64,000 nt of DNA from Limanda limanda (GCF_963576545.1 NC_083649.1:7101406-7165405), one strand, 5' to 3'; positions 48,101 through 61,201 are shown, counted from the first letter of the stretch. Made by a program: numbers and translations. The notes: generated by a model from the sequence alone, not told the origin.

Positions 48101-50765
48101 GACAAGAACACAAAAGACGACCTCGTCCCTTGTGACCCTGACCAGCACCGGTTTTCTGTTTACACACTCAGCGGCTGTTCATCATATCTTTTACGATTAA
48201 GGTCTGTGCTACGGCCTTGATTGCCATGGCAACTGCGAATAGGGACTGCCAGCTGGACTCAGTGTTCACAAAGCCATTCCTGAAGCTCTTGCCTTTGGGG
48301 AAATTCTTAGTGATAAGGTTTATACAGTCTTACAACTCCACACTGGAACATTAGGATAACAAACCGAGGGCACAATGTGAATTACAGTTGAGGTTTAGAG
48401 GCCAGCAGACACATTGTGATATTGTGCCACAAGTATTTGGCATCAACAGGAAAAATATGAAACAGCAAACACTGTGCTATCTTTGGCCAGATTGGACACA
48501 GACAAGTTTTAGACCAGCTAAGCAAAGTTAAATATTTGACTTCTAATTCAAAACGGGGACAGGACAACAAATAAGCAGATTTTAAGCATTAAACCTGAGA
48601 GGATGATGATAGATTTTAAGTGAATAAACACTAAAGGAGTAACAATGACAGTTGCTGTAAAAGTAGAAATTATTAAGTCAACAAAGTCTGAATAGTACCA
48701 ATTTTGGGACTATATTCTGTCTTGGTCAATTAAATATGTCCATTTCCCCATAATCCTTTTGTACACCAATGTGGAAACTTTACTGTAATGTTCTATTGCA
48801 GTTCTGGAATTTGTACTATGTGTAGATTAATCATTCAGTCCATTTATAACTATTCTGATAAAGAATGACTTGCTTCAGTAACATTTCAAGTGAGGATTTG
48901 TCGTGTTCTTTTTGAAGGAACAAATTAAAACCGGATTTTGGGATTTGGATTCTGTGGGCGTCACTTTCAGCTTTGCAAAGATGTTATGAATGTTTGCCAC
49001 TACTCTTTGCATGTTGTTGGTTGAGGCATCGGTGCAGATTCATGTCAATGACAAGGTGTACAACGACAACTTGCGCAATCAGTCACTAATAATTGTTCAC
49101 AACAATGAATCTTGTCCTGCAAGCACTTGCAAGTGAGAAATAAGTATAGTAAACCAACATATCAGTGGTATCCCTATATAAAAAAGGTGAATACACAAAC
49201 CAACCTATGTGCTCTAGATTCCCGGCACACAACACAGATCAGCCTTTTGTCGGTCTGGCAGTAGAGTTTCAGCTCTTCTCCGTGTTGCTCACACTTCCCG
49301 TCTACTTTGACAGGCTGGGGGGGCGAAGAACTGGAGCCCAGACACTCAAGATCGTCCAGTTTGGCCACCAGGTTCTGCACCAGGTAGTTCTTGGTGAACG
49401 ACTTCTTGTTGAACACCTGAGAGGAATGCAACAAAAGAGAATCTGTGACCAAGAAGTTGTTATAGTTTTGTTCAGCGTGTGTTTATTGTGCAATACAACA
49501 TCTCTCTTGTATCAGCCAAAACACAAAGCTACTGTTGTATATGCTGCAACATTGTAGCTAGCTTGTGTCAACTAGCAGCAGTTGCTACAAACAATCACAT
49601 CCAGATATGTTACACCTGTGTCACTTGTCCCAACACTAGAAAATATCTTTACTTCCATAGATTACTACTCTCGATGCTACACTTCTACAAATTAATAGTT
49701 TTTTAACTGCTGTTACATTGTAGCTAGCTTACGTCAGCTAGCAGTAATAGCTACAAACAAACACATCCAGATATGTTACACCTGTGTCACTTGTTCCAAC
49801 ACTAGAACATATCTTTACTTCCATAGATTACTACTCTCGATGTAACACTTCTACAAATTAATAGTTTTTTAACTGCTGTTACATTGTAGCTAGCTAATGG
49901 GAGCTAGCAGCAGTAGCTACAAACAATCTCATCCTGATATGTTACACCTGTGTCACTTGTCCCAACACTAGCAAATATCTTTACTTCCATATATTACTAT
50001 CCTCGATGTAACACTTCTACAAATTAATAGTTTTTTAACTGCTGTTACATTGTAGCTAGCTTGTGTCAGCTAGCAGCAGTAGCTACAAACAAACACATCC
50101 AGACAAGTTACACCTGTGTCACTTGTTCCAACACTAGAAATATCTTTACTTCTATATATACTATCCTCGATGCTACACTTCTACAAAATAATCGCTTTTT
50201 AACTGCTGTTACATTGTAGCTAGCTTGTGTCAACTAGCAGCAATAGCTACAAACAATCCAGATACGCTACACACGTTTTTTAACAAATCATGTTTCTTGG
50301 TCCCCTCGCATGAAAATGTCTTATTTTCCTTCATTTTCTCTTTATTGTTTTTAAACTGTTGTCAATTGAGCACCTGCCATGCAATGGAGTTTTAAACCTG
50401 CTGCTAACATGTTTAGCTAGCTAACGTCAGCTAGCAGCAGTGGCTACACCATAAACCTAGGTGGCTAATACCATCACACAAGGCTCTGCTACTTCGAATC
50501 AGTTGATAAATGAATGATATTAATAATGTCTCTTAACGGCAGCAGCAAACTGACGCAAACCAGCGGTGGACGTGCAGCAACCCACCGTCCGGCACTGGGG
50601 ACACTGGTACCCATAGTCCCCGGCGTTCTCGTCCCAGTGCATGCAGATGCAGAAGCGACAGAAGTTGTGTCCGCACTTCAGGATGACCGGGTCCTTGAAG
50701 TAATCCAGACAGATCGCACATGTCAGCTCCTTCTTCCAGTCGTCTGCGGCTCCTGCGGACGCCAT
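45181..50765 (-). CDS. TRIM E3 ligase, RING/B-box/coiled-coil/PRY-SPRY (TRIM39/NF7-like)
   Basis: Minus-strand exons in coding order: 50765-50586, 49416-49205, 47218-47173, 47056-46961, 46635-46411, 46070-46048 (a 23-nt microexon), 45948-45827 and 45710-45181. They total 1434 bases, 477 residues, in frame throughout. The start [10 protein letters not shown] is followed by a RING (Cys16, Cys19, Cys31, His33, Cys36, Cys39, Cys55, Cys58). A B-box2 starts at Cys102/His105 and has the [14 protein letters not shown] core; then come coiled-coil exons and a C-terminal PRY-SPRY ([34 protein letters not shown]). The 96-225-23-nt exon series is typical of class IV TRIM genes and confirms the model. It is likely a cytosolic E3 ubiquitin ligase (family knowledge); substrate unknown. 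It converges with the intronless TRIM gene. The precise orthologue is not recognised. Confidence 0.9.
46048..46070 (-). other. 23-nt microexon of the minus-strand TRIM gene
   Basis: This is flanked on the minus strand by TTTCTACCAACAG and the donor GTAAGTGG. Without it, exon 46411-46635 (phase 0) cannot join exon 45827-45948, which needs two incoming bases. It encodes SLAKTWT plus two bases of an Asp codon. Confidence 0.88.
47590..47870 (-). repeat. LINE 3' end remnant in TRIM intron
   Basis: On the minus strand a frameshifted remnant of the LINE ORF2 C-terminus is readable ([20 protein letters not shown], preceded out of frame by LRLW). It is followed by the typical tail GGCACTTTGTAACTATGTTTTAAGAAGTGC. 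This signature is seen in L2/Rex-type fish non-LTR elements. It is inactive. Confidence 0.7.
47870..49170. other. Intron of the minus-strand TRIM gene, no feature
   Basis: I see only ordinary AT-rich intronic sequence between the B-box exon and the 46-nt exon. Confidence 0.45.
49535..50275. repeat. About 166-bp tandem repeat, five units, in TRIM intron 1
   Basis: A unit of 162-170 bases starts with TGCTGTTACATTGTAGCTAGC. It continues through TAGCAGCAGTAGCTACAAAC, GTTACACCTGTGTCACTTG and CGATGTAACACTTCTACAAA. It begins at about 49541, 49706, 49875, 50040 and 50203; the last unit is cut short. A further GCTAGCTAACGTCAGCTAGCAGCAG block at 50414-50440 shows where such a unit may have arisen. Confidence 0.93.
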
Positions 50766-50769
50766 GTTC

Positions 50770-50900
50770 ACGGACCTGCAGGAAGTGAGGGCGGAAGAAG
50801 GGCAGCGGCCAAATTTGTGCTACGTCATCTCCCCTCTCAGCCAATCAGAGGCGGCCCTTTCTCCCTCCTGCTCTGCGGGCGATACCATCACATTGGGGGG
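50770..50900 (-). promoter_or_regulatory. Probable promoter region of the minus-strand TRIM gene
   Basis: The region immediately upstream of the RING exon is GC-richer. It contains a CCAATCAGAG motif on the + strand at 50840-50849 (ATTGG on the gene's strand) and no TATA box. The ATG lies 75 bases from this CCAAT element. Assignment rests on position and motif only. Confidence 0.35.
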
Positions 50901-51111
50901 TTCGATCCGATTACAAATAACTTCGATACAGATGTTTATCTATCAGTAAAAACCCCTGGACAGTTTTCAAAGGGAAATAACTGAATATAACTATAACTTT
51001 TTCACGTTTTGCTCTTGTATTCTTAGCTCCTGTCTTCCTCTTTCTCCTTGATCTACAGTACTTGCTTCTTAATTAGCTTTTTTATTTTCCCCTGTCTTTC
51101 TATTTAATATG

Positions 51112-51315
51112 AGTCAGAATTCTGAGTTTAAAGTCAGAATTCTGAGGTTAAAGTCAGAATTCTGAGTTTATAGTCAGAATTCTGAGTTTACAGTCAGAAA
51201 TCTGAGTTTAAAGTCAGATTTCTGAGAAAAAAGTCAGAATTCTGAGATTAAAGTCAGAAGATTAAAGTCAGAATTCTGAGAAAAAAGTCAGAATTCTGAG
51301 TTAAAACTCAGAACT
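51112..51315. repeat. 20-22-bp tandem repeat (AAAGTCAGAATTCTGAGTTT)
   Basis: About ten units of AGTCAGAATTCTGAG joined by TTTAA, TTTAT or AAAAA spacers. The unit contains the palindrome CAGAATTCTG. Confidence 0.95.
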
Positions 51316-51510
51316 ACCTTGTTTTTTCCACAGTGGCCCTAATCCTCTTCCGTAAATATGCACCAAACATCAAAGCTTAATCCTTTTATGTTCAGAGTCT
51401 ACTCAACAATAAACACAATCCTGATTCAAAGCTTCAAAGCAGAACAATCTTAATAAATAATTTTTCATACTCCAGGTCTTCACTCAGTGAAATCAACAAA
51501 TCCCTACACA

Positions 51511-51671
51511 GAATTTTTTGTAACAAATTGTGTAATCCAGCGTGAACTTCTATAACGAATATGAGGCCTAAAGGCACAGTTCAGCCCAAGATGAAGATAA
51601 ATCTACTTAAGCAGAGTGGTTTTAATAATTCTGGAGCCAAATATATAGGTTGAATAATTCTAATCACTCAG
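51511..51671. repeat. Direct repeat, copy 1 (160 bp)
   Basis: Shares TTTTTTGTAACA-ATTGTGTAATCCAGCGTGAAC, TCTATAACGAATATGAGGCCTAAAGGCACAG and GGAGCCAAATAT-TAGGTT with 52787-52945. The two copies are about 1.28 kb apart in the same orientation and differ at only a few bases. Confidence 0.88.
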
Positions 51672-53640
51672 TGAAATCAACAAATCCCTACCAGTAAGCA
51701 ACACTGTTTATTCTTAAATACATGTACATAAAAACCCATTCATAAAAAGACACAAAGTGATTATCAAGTTTGACTGTTTGTGCTAAGGTTGTCATATACA
51801 TGGGGATAACTGGCTGTGGGTTATACATTACATTGCATAGCTTGGATTGGCATGTGTGAGGGATGTGGCTCAAAAAAGTGCATTTGATGTCAGACATGGT
51901 TTCATTTCCAAATTCATCAGGGTGAAAATAATAAGGATTCACATGAAGGTTTCCACACAGTACACTCTGCACACACCCGTACACCCCTCACACTGATTCA
52001 CACCACAGATGACGCTCATCACATCAGACACAACCCTGATGAACATTGGAAACAAGTACACAATCATGACTCACAACACCAAGACAGATATTTAGGAACA
52101 CTGATCTCAGCTTTTCATATATCCGAAGCAGAGTAAGACACAGGTTTTCAACAAGACGGAAATTTCACCAGTGACATTGATGAAAATAACGAGAGAGCGG
52201 ATTATATGAAATGCCCTAAATGTAACATTCCTCATGGCGACACACTGATCTGTAAAGAAGCTGTTTTTGTTTGCATCCTTTGTTCGAACAAACATGAGTC
52301 AGAACAGTGATCACCCACACAGCACGAGTGACAGAAATAAAGCACAGGAACATAGTTTCAGGGTCAAATCGCTGCGTGTGAATTCAGTATTTGCAGTTTC
52401 ACAGCATCACACTTACGAGCAGTGTATCAGAAGCAGATCCTCAGAGATGGAGCTTCAGTCGACAGTGAATTTAGTGAGAACACAGAGTCCATTCTCTGAA
52501 AAATACAGAACTCCTGAGATGAGTGTCTTACATGTGTGTGTGTCTTAACCAGTGTTTGATTAGATTATCTTACAAAAGACACACAACATGAGGAAAAACA
52601 AAGTGTTAAGAACCCAACTCAGCAGCTACAGAGCTGGTTGACACATCTCGGAAGAAATTTTCCTCATTTTATGGGAACAAAAATGAACAGTAAACATGGT
52701 GAATGAATGAAATATTCAGCAGTGGTTTTCGTCTCCAGTCGACCGATATGAGAGTCATGCAGATTTCCTTCACAGATTGTGTTTATAATTTTTTGTAACA
52801 CATTGTGTAATCCAGCGTGAACGTCTATAACGAATATGAGGCCTAAAGGCACAGTTCCGCCCGGGATGAAGATTAATCTACTTATGCAGAATGGTTTTAA
52901 TATTTCTGGAGCCAAATATCTAGGTTCAGTATTTCTAATCAGTCCAATCTTTGTCTTTCAACTAATATAATCCTTGCATGGATGGATTTTAATTAACTCT
53001 GAGGACAGTGAAGGGAGATTATTGTGTAAATACTGGACATTTTTTATCCACAATGCGATTCTAAAATGCTACACAAATGTGTGAAGAAATCCAGTTTATT
53101 GTTTGCGATCTGTTTAATCGATATCCTGGTTTTGAAGTGATGTTTTGCAGAGTTGCACAGAAGTTTTCAGGTCGCTAGCGTCTGAACACTCTTCTTTCAG
53201 TTCTCCTCTCAGTGTGAGCGTTCACATCACTTTGTGACATTTACCCAGGATGCACCTGCCACGTCACATCTGTGGCTGTGTGACACGAGCTGCTCTCTGT
53301 GACTCACACCGTCCTGAAGGGACTCGGCTGCTTCAGGCACTTTAACACCATAAAGCCGGTGAGAGAGAAATTGAAACCCCCACGCTACCACTACAAGTAC
53401 GAGTTGGAATGTGAAGTAAAGTGTGTGGGACTGGTTTCTGTGCTGGGATCAAGGTGCATAAGGGAACCGATATACTGTAGAAACCCCCCCACTAGCAGGC
53501 ACACGCACACTCACACCCAATAACGCATATGATCACTCTCATCAGATTTTTGGTGTTATGAAAGAAATTTAATATCAATTAAAAAAAAAAGAAAAAGGAA
53601 AGAAAATCCCAAAGTTTTTATAAAAGCTCCCTCATCCCTT
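51672..53640. other. Intergenic region between the TRIM gene and frem2
   Basis: No exon recognised. The part next to 53665 should contain the frem2 3' UTR; TTTATT (AATAAA on the minus strand) at 53097-53102 is a possible polyadenylation signal. Copy 2 of the direct repeat lies inside this stretch. Confidence 0.4.
52787..52945. repeat. Direct repeat, copy 2 (160 bp)
   Basis: Same sequence as 51511-51671 with scattered substitutions (for example CGTGAACGTC for CGTGAACTTC). It could be a dispersed repeat family or a local duplication. Confidence 0.88.
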
Positions 53641-53665
53641 TGTCCATCTGTCCATCCTCATATCC

Positions 53666-56600
53666 TCAGACCTCTGAGCTGTTGTGGCAGTCCTGCATCC
53701 TCACCACCAGCATGGGCTCCGTGCTCACCGACCCCTTCACCACCTCCTGCACCCCCTCCCTCCATCCCTCCTTCACGTCCTTCTGTCTGGATCGCAGCAC
53801 GAGTACCACGCTGACCACGACGAGCGCCGTCAGCAGCACGCCCACCAGCGCCCCCACCACAGTCAGCAGACCCTCCTCTTCCTCCTCCGCGTTCAGCTCG
53901 CTGGGTTCCAGCCCGTTGGCAAACATCTGGTTCACCCCCGCCGCCCGCCGCTTGGTGCGGTCCAGAGCCATGTGCATGATGTTGGTGCCGCGGTTGTCGT
54001 CGGCTCCGATATCCTCGGCGACCTCTGGGATCTCGTCGCCGGCTGACCTCCTGGAGCGGTGACCTTTGACACTCGAGGTCAGGTCGCTGCTGGAGGAAAC
54101 CATGGAGTGGTACTCGAGGCTGCGCTTCCCGATTCCTCTGTTAGCGCTCTCCTTGGATCGGACTGTGTAGATGGTGTGAATGTACCACTCGCGGCCTGCG
54201 GCAACCTGAGGAAACACACAAATTCATCAGGATTCAGTTCACAAAACTAGAGCAGTCCCTGCTTTTTGAAGTTATTGTTTATGAGGAATAATAAGATCTA
54301 GGAGACCTGAAACATGGCTGTAGAGTCCAGTCTGAAGCCATCGGACCCCGGCTGCCTGACGAGGGACAAGGCCGACGGGTCGTCCACTGCCAGCGCCGCG
54401 TTAAAACTCACGTCACCAAACACTCGGGCCTGAGTCTCCGGCTGAGCCTTGTCCTGATGACGGGTGTGAGATTCAGGAGGGAAATACATTTTGTGTTGAC
54501 ATTAAAATAAAAATTTGTAATCTTTCTCAGTGCTTTGAAACTACTTGAAAATACTCACAAGAATCTTGAATCTATAAAGCAGCGACGGAGAGTCAGCCAG
54601 GCAGCCAAATTCAAACTTGGTGGGATTGTACTTTGGGACGTATCCATCTGCACCGGTGCAGAGGAAAACCTTCTCGATGCTGCAGAAGAACGAGTCTCCC
54701 AGGTTCTGCACGGGGTCGACCATCACCCGGCCGTACACCGTATCACCTGAAACAAAGCATGAGTCACATTTATAGATTTAAAGATATCAAAAACAATATA
54801 CAGAACATTACTGACAACCAACGTCCGCATCATTAAAATGTAGATGTTTGGATTCATTTCCTTCCTGTTCTTTTATCATCTAATATGTAGGGATGAATCT
54901 AAAATGACCAAATTAATTTAGTTCTTTCAAAGATGACGATGTTTATGTATGTAGTCTTCCAGTAAAATGTAATGCTTTCAGACCTGAATTTCAGTTGTGT
55001 AATGTCAGCTGATATAATGGTCACTGTTAACATTAACTTAATAGCTTCAGAAAGTGATGTAAGATAGATAACGGGACAAAAACATCCAGAGTGGTTCTTT
55101 GTAAATCTCCCCTGAAATGATCACAGAATAGATGATTAGGTGTCTAAGCTTGTCAGAGGACACTCACCCTCGGAAAAGGCCACGTCGCTCTCCTGACCGA
55201 AACCTGTGGAGCCGTCGGAGAGCCACAGGCTTCTCTTGGACAACAGGAACAACTGAGTGTTCAAACTGAATTCTACAGCAACCGGGTCGCTCACCTGGAA
55301 GGGGGGGCGGACAAGGTTAGAGAGGGATAGCATTGTGACTAAAGAGAGATAGAAGTGACGCAGAGAGAGTGACAGTCTTACTTGCTGGAACCTGATGTCG
55401 AGGTCGAAGGTCACGGGTTCTCTGGGACTGCAAACAGGTGGAACCGTGTACTCCATGTTCTGTGCTGTGGTGCAGGGGATCAGCTTCACTGTGAAGGTCC
55501 CGGAGTAATCTCTCACCTGTGGGAGGCAGAGGAGACACACACGCATGAGACCGTCTCTGTCCAGGTGTTTACACAGCACACAGATAAATAGTTAATGCAG
55601 CCTTACAGCAAAGTCTGATGTGAAGGTCCACTGCTGGACGGGCTGGTTGTAGGTGGGCTCACTCCTCACTAATGTGAGGTTGAAAGTCAGGCCGGGGTGG
55701 TCCACACTCATCACCATGGATGACGTGGAGGCTCCTTTGGTAACAGACATCGAGAGGAGGAGAAGTTCAAAACGACTGTCTCATTAAAAAAATGTGAAAA
55801 TCAATGAAACTGATCTTTTGTCTGTGTTCAGTCTCACCAGCTCTTCTGATCCTGCCTCCAGAGTGAGACTCCACAAACAGACCCCTGAAACGAGCCTTGG
55901 TGCGGAAGTTCACCACCAGACGCCCCTGCTCATTGATCCGCATGCTGGTCGGGTACAAGGCACCTGGACACATGCAAACACGCAGGATTCTACAGAAGCT
56001 GTTTGCCAGAGATGGTGACTACAGTTTCCCCACAATCCTGAGATACTTACCCTGCAGATCGGCCTGGGGGGGGCTTCCGATGCCGTCCTTCCACAGAATA
56101 GCCGTGTCGTACACAAACGTGAGTCTCAGCTCGGACTGCAGGTCGAAGTGCTGCCAGCCGCCGGTTCCCACGGGCGAGTGGAACACGTAGGACACGTAGA
56201 GAGGAACACGCAGGGTCACGTAGGACTGGACCAGGTTCAGCACCTGCACAGATGTTTCCAGCAGTGACGAGTAAAGAAGAATTCATTGAATCAAATCACT
56301 ACAATTTTAAGCTCATAATGTTTTTAGGGGTAACAAGAAGCTGTTTCTTTACTAGATATTGTAGTTGAAGCAATAAACGAGACATATTTAGTAGTAATGT
56401 ATCACAGTTGCATTATCCACCTAATGTAGGTCGATCAGCTATAAACAGCAGTGAGAAGATGTAAGAGGTGATCCCACTGTTCTCCTCCACAAGGTGCTTG
56501 AACTCTTTCACTCCTACTCAACCAAGTCTTTCAGCGCCGCACACAAAGAACCACCGTCACATGGGCTTGTGTTATTCTTTTTCTATATTAGTTTAAAGTT

Positions 56601-58516
56601 TGGAATGTAAAACACTTCTGGTGGGGGTGGTGTTTGTCATCAAGGCCCCAAGGCTCTGGAACAAACTGCCTGAGGAAATAAGTCTGTCTGTGACGTTGTC
56701 TTCTTTTAAGTTTCAGCTCAAAACATCCTTCCTTCAGAGTCCCAGCTAGTGTTTTTTCTTTTATCTCTGTTATTATTATCAACATAATCATTTGTGTACT
56801 ACTTTACTATTTTTTTTCTGTTGTGCAGAACTTTGTACTTTAGGAATAATATATATTAAATAGTGCGCCTTAAAAAAGGTGTAAGTTATTATTATTAAAA
56901 GTTTTTAATTCAGGTTCTCTACTATTGAAGCACAATCTATTAAATATAATAGTGCGTACACACAATTTGAGAATCAATATGATCACATTTACTTTGATTT
57001 ATAAACATATCATTCATCTTGGACCCATCATGACATTTTAGATGTATTTACATAAGTCAACCACAAGGTGTCTCTGTTCACTAACGGTATTGTGTCCAAA
57101 GAAGTTTGACAAAGACAAAAGAAAGTCAGAAATTAAATATATTTTAAGTAATTTAAATGCTAGTTTTATGTTAGTTTGAGTCTTTGAAGACAAGTAAGTG
57201 TCAATTTTCAGATGTTTTCAGTAAAGTAAAGTGTGAACATGATTCCTAACCCCCTTATTCCCCCCTCTCTCCATCCATTTTCCATCATTTCACTCCAAAT
57301 CCAGAAATATCCAACCTGCAAAAAGTTTCCCTGCATCGAGAGTCTGATATAATATCTTTGAGAACAGAGGGAATCTGCACAAAAGACCTGTAATTTATTA
57401 CCCAATCCACCCAAAGCACCACAGAATCCATGCCGTCTCAGTGGAGTAAATTGTGAAATCGCTGACTCAGGAGACAAATTATAAATTAAATGACTATAAA
57501 CCATAGGAGACAAACTACCTCAGTGCTCAGGTCTGAAAAAGCCATCATTCCATTTTGAAAACGATTTTAAGAATAACTTTATACTGACTGGAAAAGAAGG
57601 GATACATATTGCAGCAGTTCATCTTGCCAGGAAATATCGTCATCTTTACTTGACACTTTTATAAAAATGCAACCCAGGACAATGAGAAACAACTCCCCAC
57701 TTCTAAAGCTCTGATATAAATAAAGGAGTAACTCACAGATCCAGCATTTTATATTAAAGAAGCAAAAAAAGATTTGCATTTGATCGTAGAAGAAAGATTA
57801 TGCACAAAGCCACAGGTGGGATTACCACAGAACTTGATGGAAGGATGTGGGCAGGAAATAACACAATCAATTTTGGTGCAAATTCACATCAAGGTTTATA
57901 TTTTCACATTCTTTAACATTGTAGGATTGGGCGCTTTTATCAAATTGTCTTTGATTTTTCTAAAAATAATTTATTGATCTTGATGAGGGGGACTGATATC
58001 AATGAATGTGTGTTATTTGGTGCAGAAGCAAATACAAATCTGGATCTAATGGATTTCAATGTGGTTTCATAAGGGGCCAGAAACCTGTAACTGTCACCAA
58101 TGTGTGGCTGAGATAATGTGGATTCTTTAATATAGTTTTAGATCCGTGTCCAAATGAACATAACGGATGGTTTGCTCTCTGCTGAGCTTCATTCCAGTTT
58201 GAACATTAGCTTCATCTTAAAGTTCTTCAGAGGGAAACTAATTATCCAACTCCTCCTGCACTCTCTGATTCGTGCACCCTGGTGGAGCTGCAAGGTTGTG
58301 ACTTCTTCTTTTTTTTTTTCCCTTTTGACACTTGTTAAAAAAAAACAACGCAACCCAAGTGACAGTGTGACAGTGATCCCCCTTAACGAAGGGGACTCGG
58401 GGTCTCGTGGATGACTGGCATCATGTGTGACTATGTGTGCAAGCTGTTCTCTCGCTGTGACTGGGGACGAGTAAATTAATTTCTTATTTGTTCCCTATTG
58501 CTGCCTCTCTCTGACA

Positions 58517-58581
<65 letters not shown>

Positions 58582-61135
58582 ACACACGTGCACACACTCA
58601 GCAGTCTGATCAGCACCATGAAGCCTGCAGATCAAAGACTGAGAGAACACAAAAGAGCAGCAGGACATGAGCCAGGGAGCAAGGGTCTGTTTCCCAATGC
58701 ACAACAACAACAAGAAGCAGGAGAAGAACACTGCAGCTCGGAAAATAGAGTACAACAAAAATAACACAACAATTGCACCATCTGCTGCAATGATGCAACA
58801 ACGGCAGAGTGCAACAACGGCTAAAAGCTACTGGAAGTTTGTTAGCGTCAAACTGACGGCTGACAGTAACACCGACACTTAACAGCGATGTCTGACTTCT
58901 CCGGGAAAAAGCTCCAGCGTCAAACCAGTGAGAAAGCAAAACGGATGGTAACAATCGACGGGATGTTGGTGTGCTTAAGATTTAATTCTCCAAATAAGTA
59001 GTTCCTTTCATGATTTCATAGATTTCCTGTGAGGGTAAACTTTAATGCCCCATGTTGGGAGCAGTGGTGTGAGGATCATTGGACAGACTGACAGGCTGGC
59101 AACACTTTGTCTGAGCGTGCATATCTCTGTGTACCTGTGTTGCCAAATCCATGATGGACTACAGAGCTGGAAAGCATTCACCGAGCGAGACACAGGCAAA
59201 CAGACCTGGTGCCGTTCTGTCTGTGCGCCCCTCTCACTCAGAGAGGCTGCAAATAAACTGAGCATTAGGGTTGCAAAATTCCGGTAATATTCAAATGGAA
59301 ACTTTCCATTTAACCGGAATAAACTGGGATAAACTGGAAATGGGTAATTTTTACTAACTGTATTTACCTTGTCATAAACAGACATAAATATAAACATTTT
59401 GTTGTGTCATAGGCTGATTTGAGCCCTGAGGAAACTTTGGGCACTTGACTATATGCTTCTGCATCTTTGTGTCATTCTTAACATAGGTCTTTGCTCAGTA
59501 TTTGCAGATGTACACAGCCTTTCCTTCTACATTGGATGGGGTGAAATGTCTCCACACATGAGATAGTGCACGTGGCATTGTTCTGTAGAATAAGATGAGA
59601 AAAAAGTTTGTAAAAAAACACTTATGCAATGCCAAGATATAAATAGTTAGCCAAACAATTGGAATCGTCTGTACAAATTATTTTACAATTGATGGATAAA
59701 TTAATGGAAATAGGCTAGATGAACAGATGAACAATCCTCAATCAGCATGCTAATATATTTTCCCCAGTAATATCATTGAGGCCTCAGTAGCCCTGCTGTA
59801 GTGTGCAGGATGCTGGGAATTATCTGTGCATGTGATGGAAGAATGAACAGTAAAGGGTTGAAACTCAACATGCAGTGTGTGCTGCATTCCATACATCTTT
59901 AAAATAGAGTTTTGAATGATGTTTTTATTGCTCAGCGTTTAATTTGCGTAGTTTTTGTTTTTTTCAAAATTCCCGAGCTTAACTTCCCATGGAAAGTTTC
60001 CGGAAACTTACCGGAAAGTTTCCGCCCCTTTGCAACCCTACTGAGCATACAGTCCATCACGTGCACAGGTGGACGCACACACACACACACAAAGACTATC
60101 AGTCAAGCAGATGTACACACACACCTGTCCATCAGTCCCTATGGTGCCTCCGCAGTCGGTGAGCAGCTCGGACATGTGGTAGTAGCTGGTGAACTCCCAG
60201 AGACACGCCTCCAGGTTGAGGTTCCTGTAGAAGCGCAGCGTGCTGTTCCCGCGCAGGGCGCCGCTGAACTGGTAGGGCGCCGTGTCGCCCATGCTCTCGG
60301 GGCTGCCCGTGGAGGCCGTGATGAAGCCGTGGCCGGTGGTGACCTCGCTGTGGTCCAGCAGGTTGGAGCAGCGGTGGTTTCCCACGCGGGTTCCGTCCGG
60401 GCTGAGAGTCAGGTCAAAGTTCATGAGCGGCCGAGTGGAGATGACCGGGAGCATGCCTGCGAGACAGAGAGAGGGGGGGTGATATGAAAAATGATTATTT
60501 CAGAAACTTGGATAGGGAAGAGATAGTTGATCGGAGGGGGAGACGTGGAGATTGGAATGAAAAACAAAAAGCCGGGGAGCAAGGAGGAGGGGAACCTGGT
60601 GGAGGAGACAAGGCAGAAGCAAACTGATTAAAAATCAAGAAGGGAATGTGAAGTGCTGGAGGCTTCCCACGCCGAGGGTTCCACAAAACCAGGGACATCT
60701 ATATTCTGGCTGTCACGCTCCTGAGGATCCCCAGACGTGAACATTACACACACACTACATCACACTCCCTCCGTGGTACGAGTCCCGCCTCCAGCGCCCA
60801 CCTACCATCGATGTGAGGCATGGTAACCGTCACTCTGATGAGGTTGGGGTGCTGCGGGTCGTCGGTGCCCGTGTAGCGCAGCTTGGCGGAGAAGGGCTCG
60901 GCGCCAACCGTCCCCATCTTACGTGGTTGACACATTCCTTTAGTTTGACAGAGGACACGAGGAGACAAGGTCAGACTGAGCAGCTGTGATTAGAGCTGAT
61001 ACATCCATGTGTGGTTATTTGACTTATCACAGAAGATCACACAGTAGAAAAAAAAATACATTTCTCATAACCTGCCTGATCCATTACATGAGTCAGGTAG
61101 CAATTTCCATTTTTCTAAGAATACCTTGCTACCAC

Positions 61136-61201
<66 letters not shown>

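Larger units (their letters stand above)
56250..59265 (-). other. Large frem2 intron (left part)
   Basis: The 3.9-kb intron between exons 60125-60456 and 56051-56243 holds a LINE remnant (56600-56900), a dispersed repeat (57790-58090), a CA microsatellite (58518-58602) and a complete hAT element (59266-60040). No exon was found in the remainder. Confidence 0.6.

Noticed and set aside
53640..54062. Ser/Thr-rich + strand frame opposite the last frem2 exon
   Set aside because: It is the antisense shadow of the transmembrane and tail exon of frem2.
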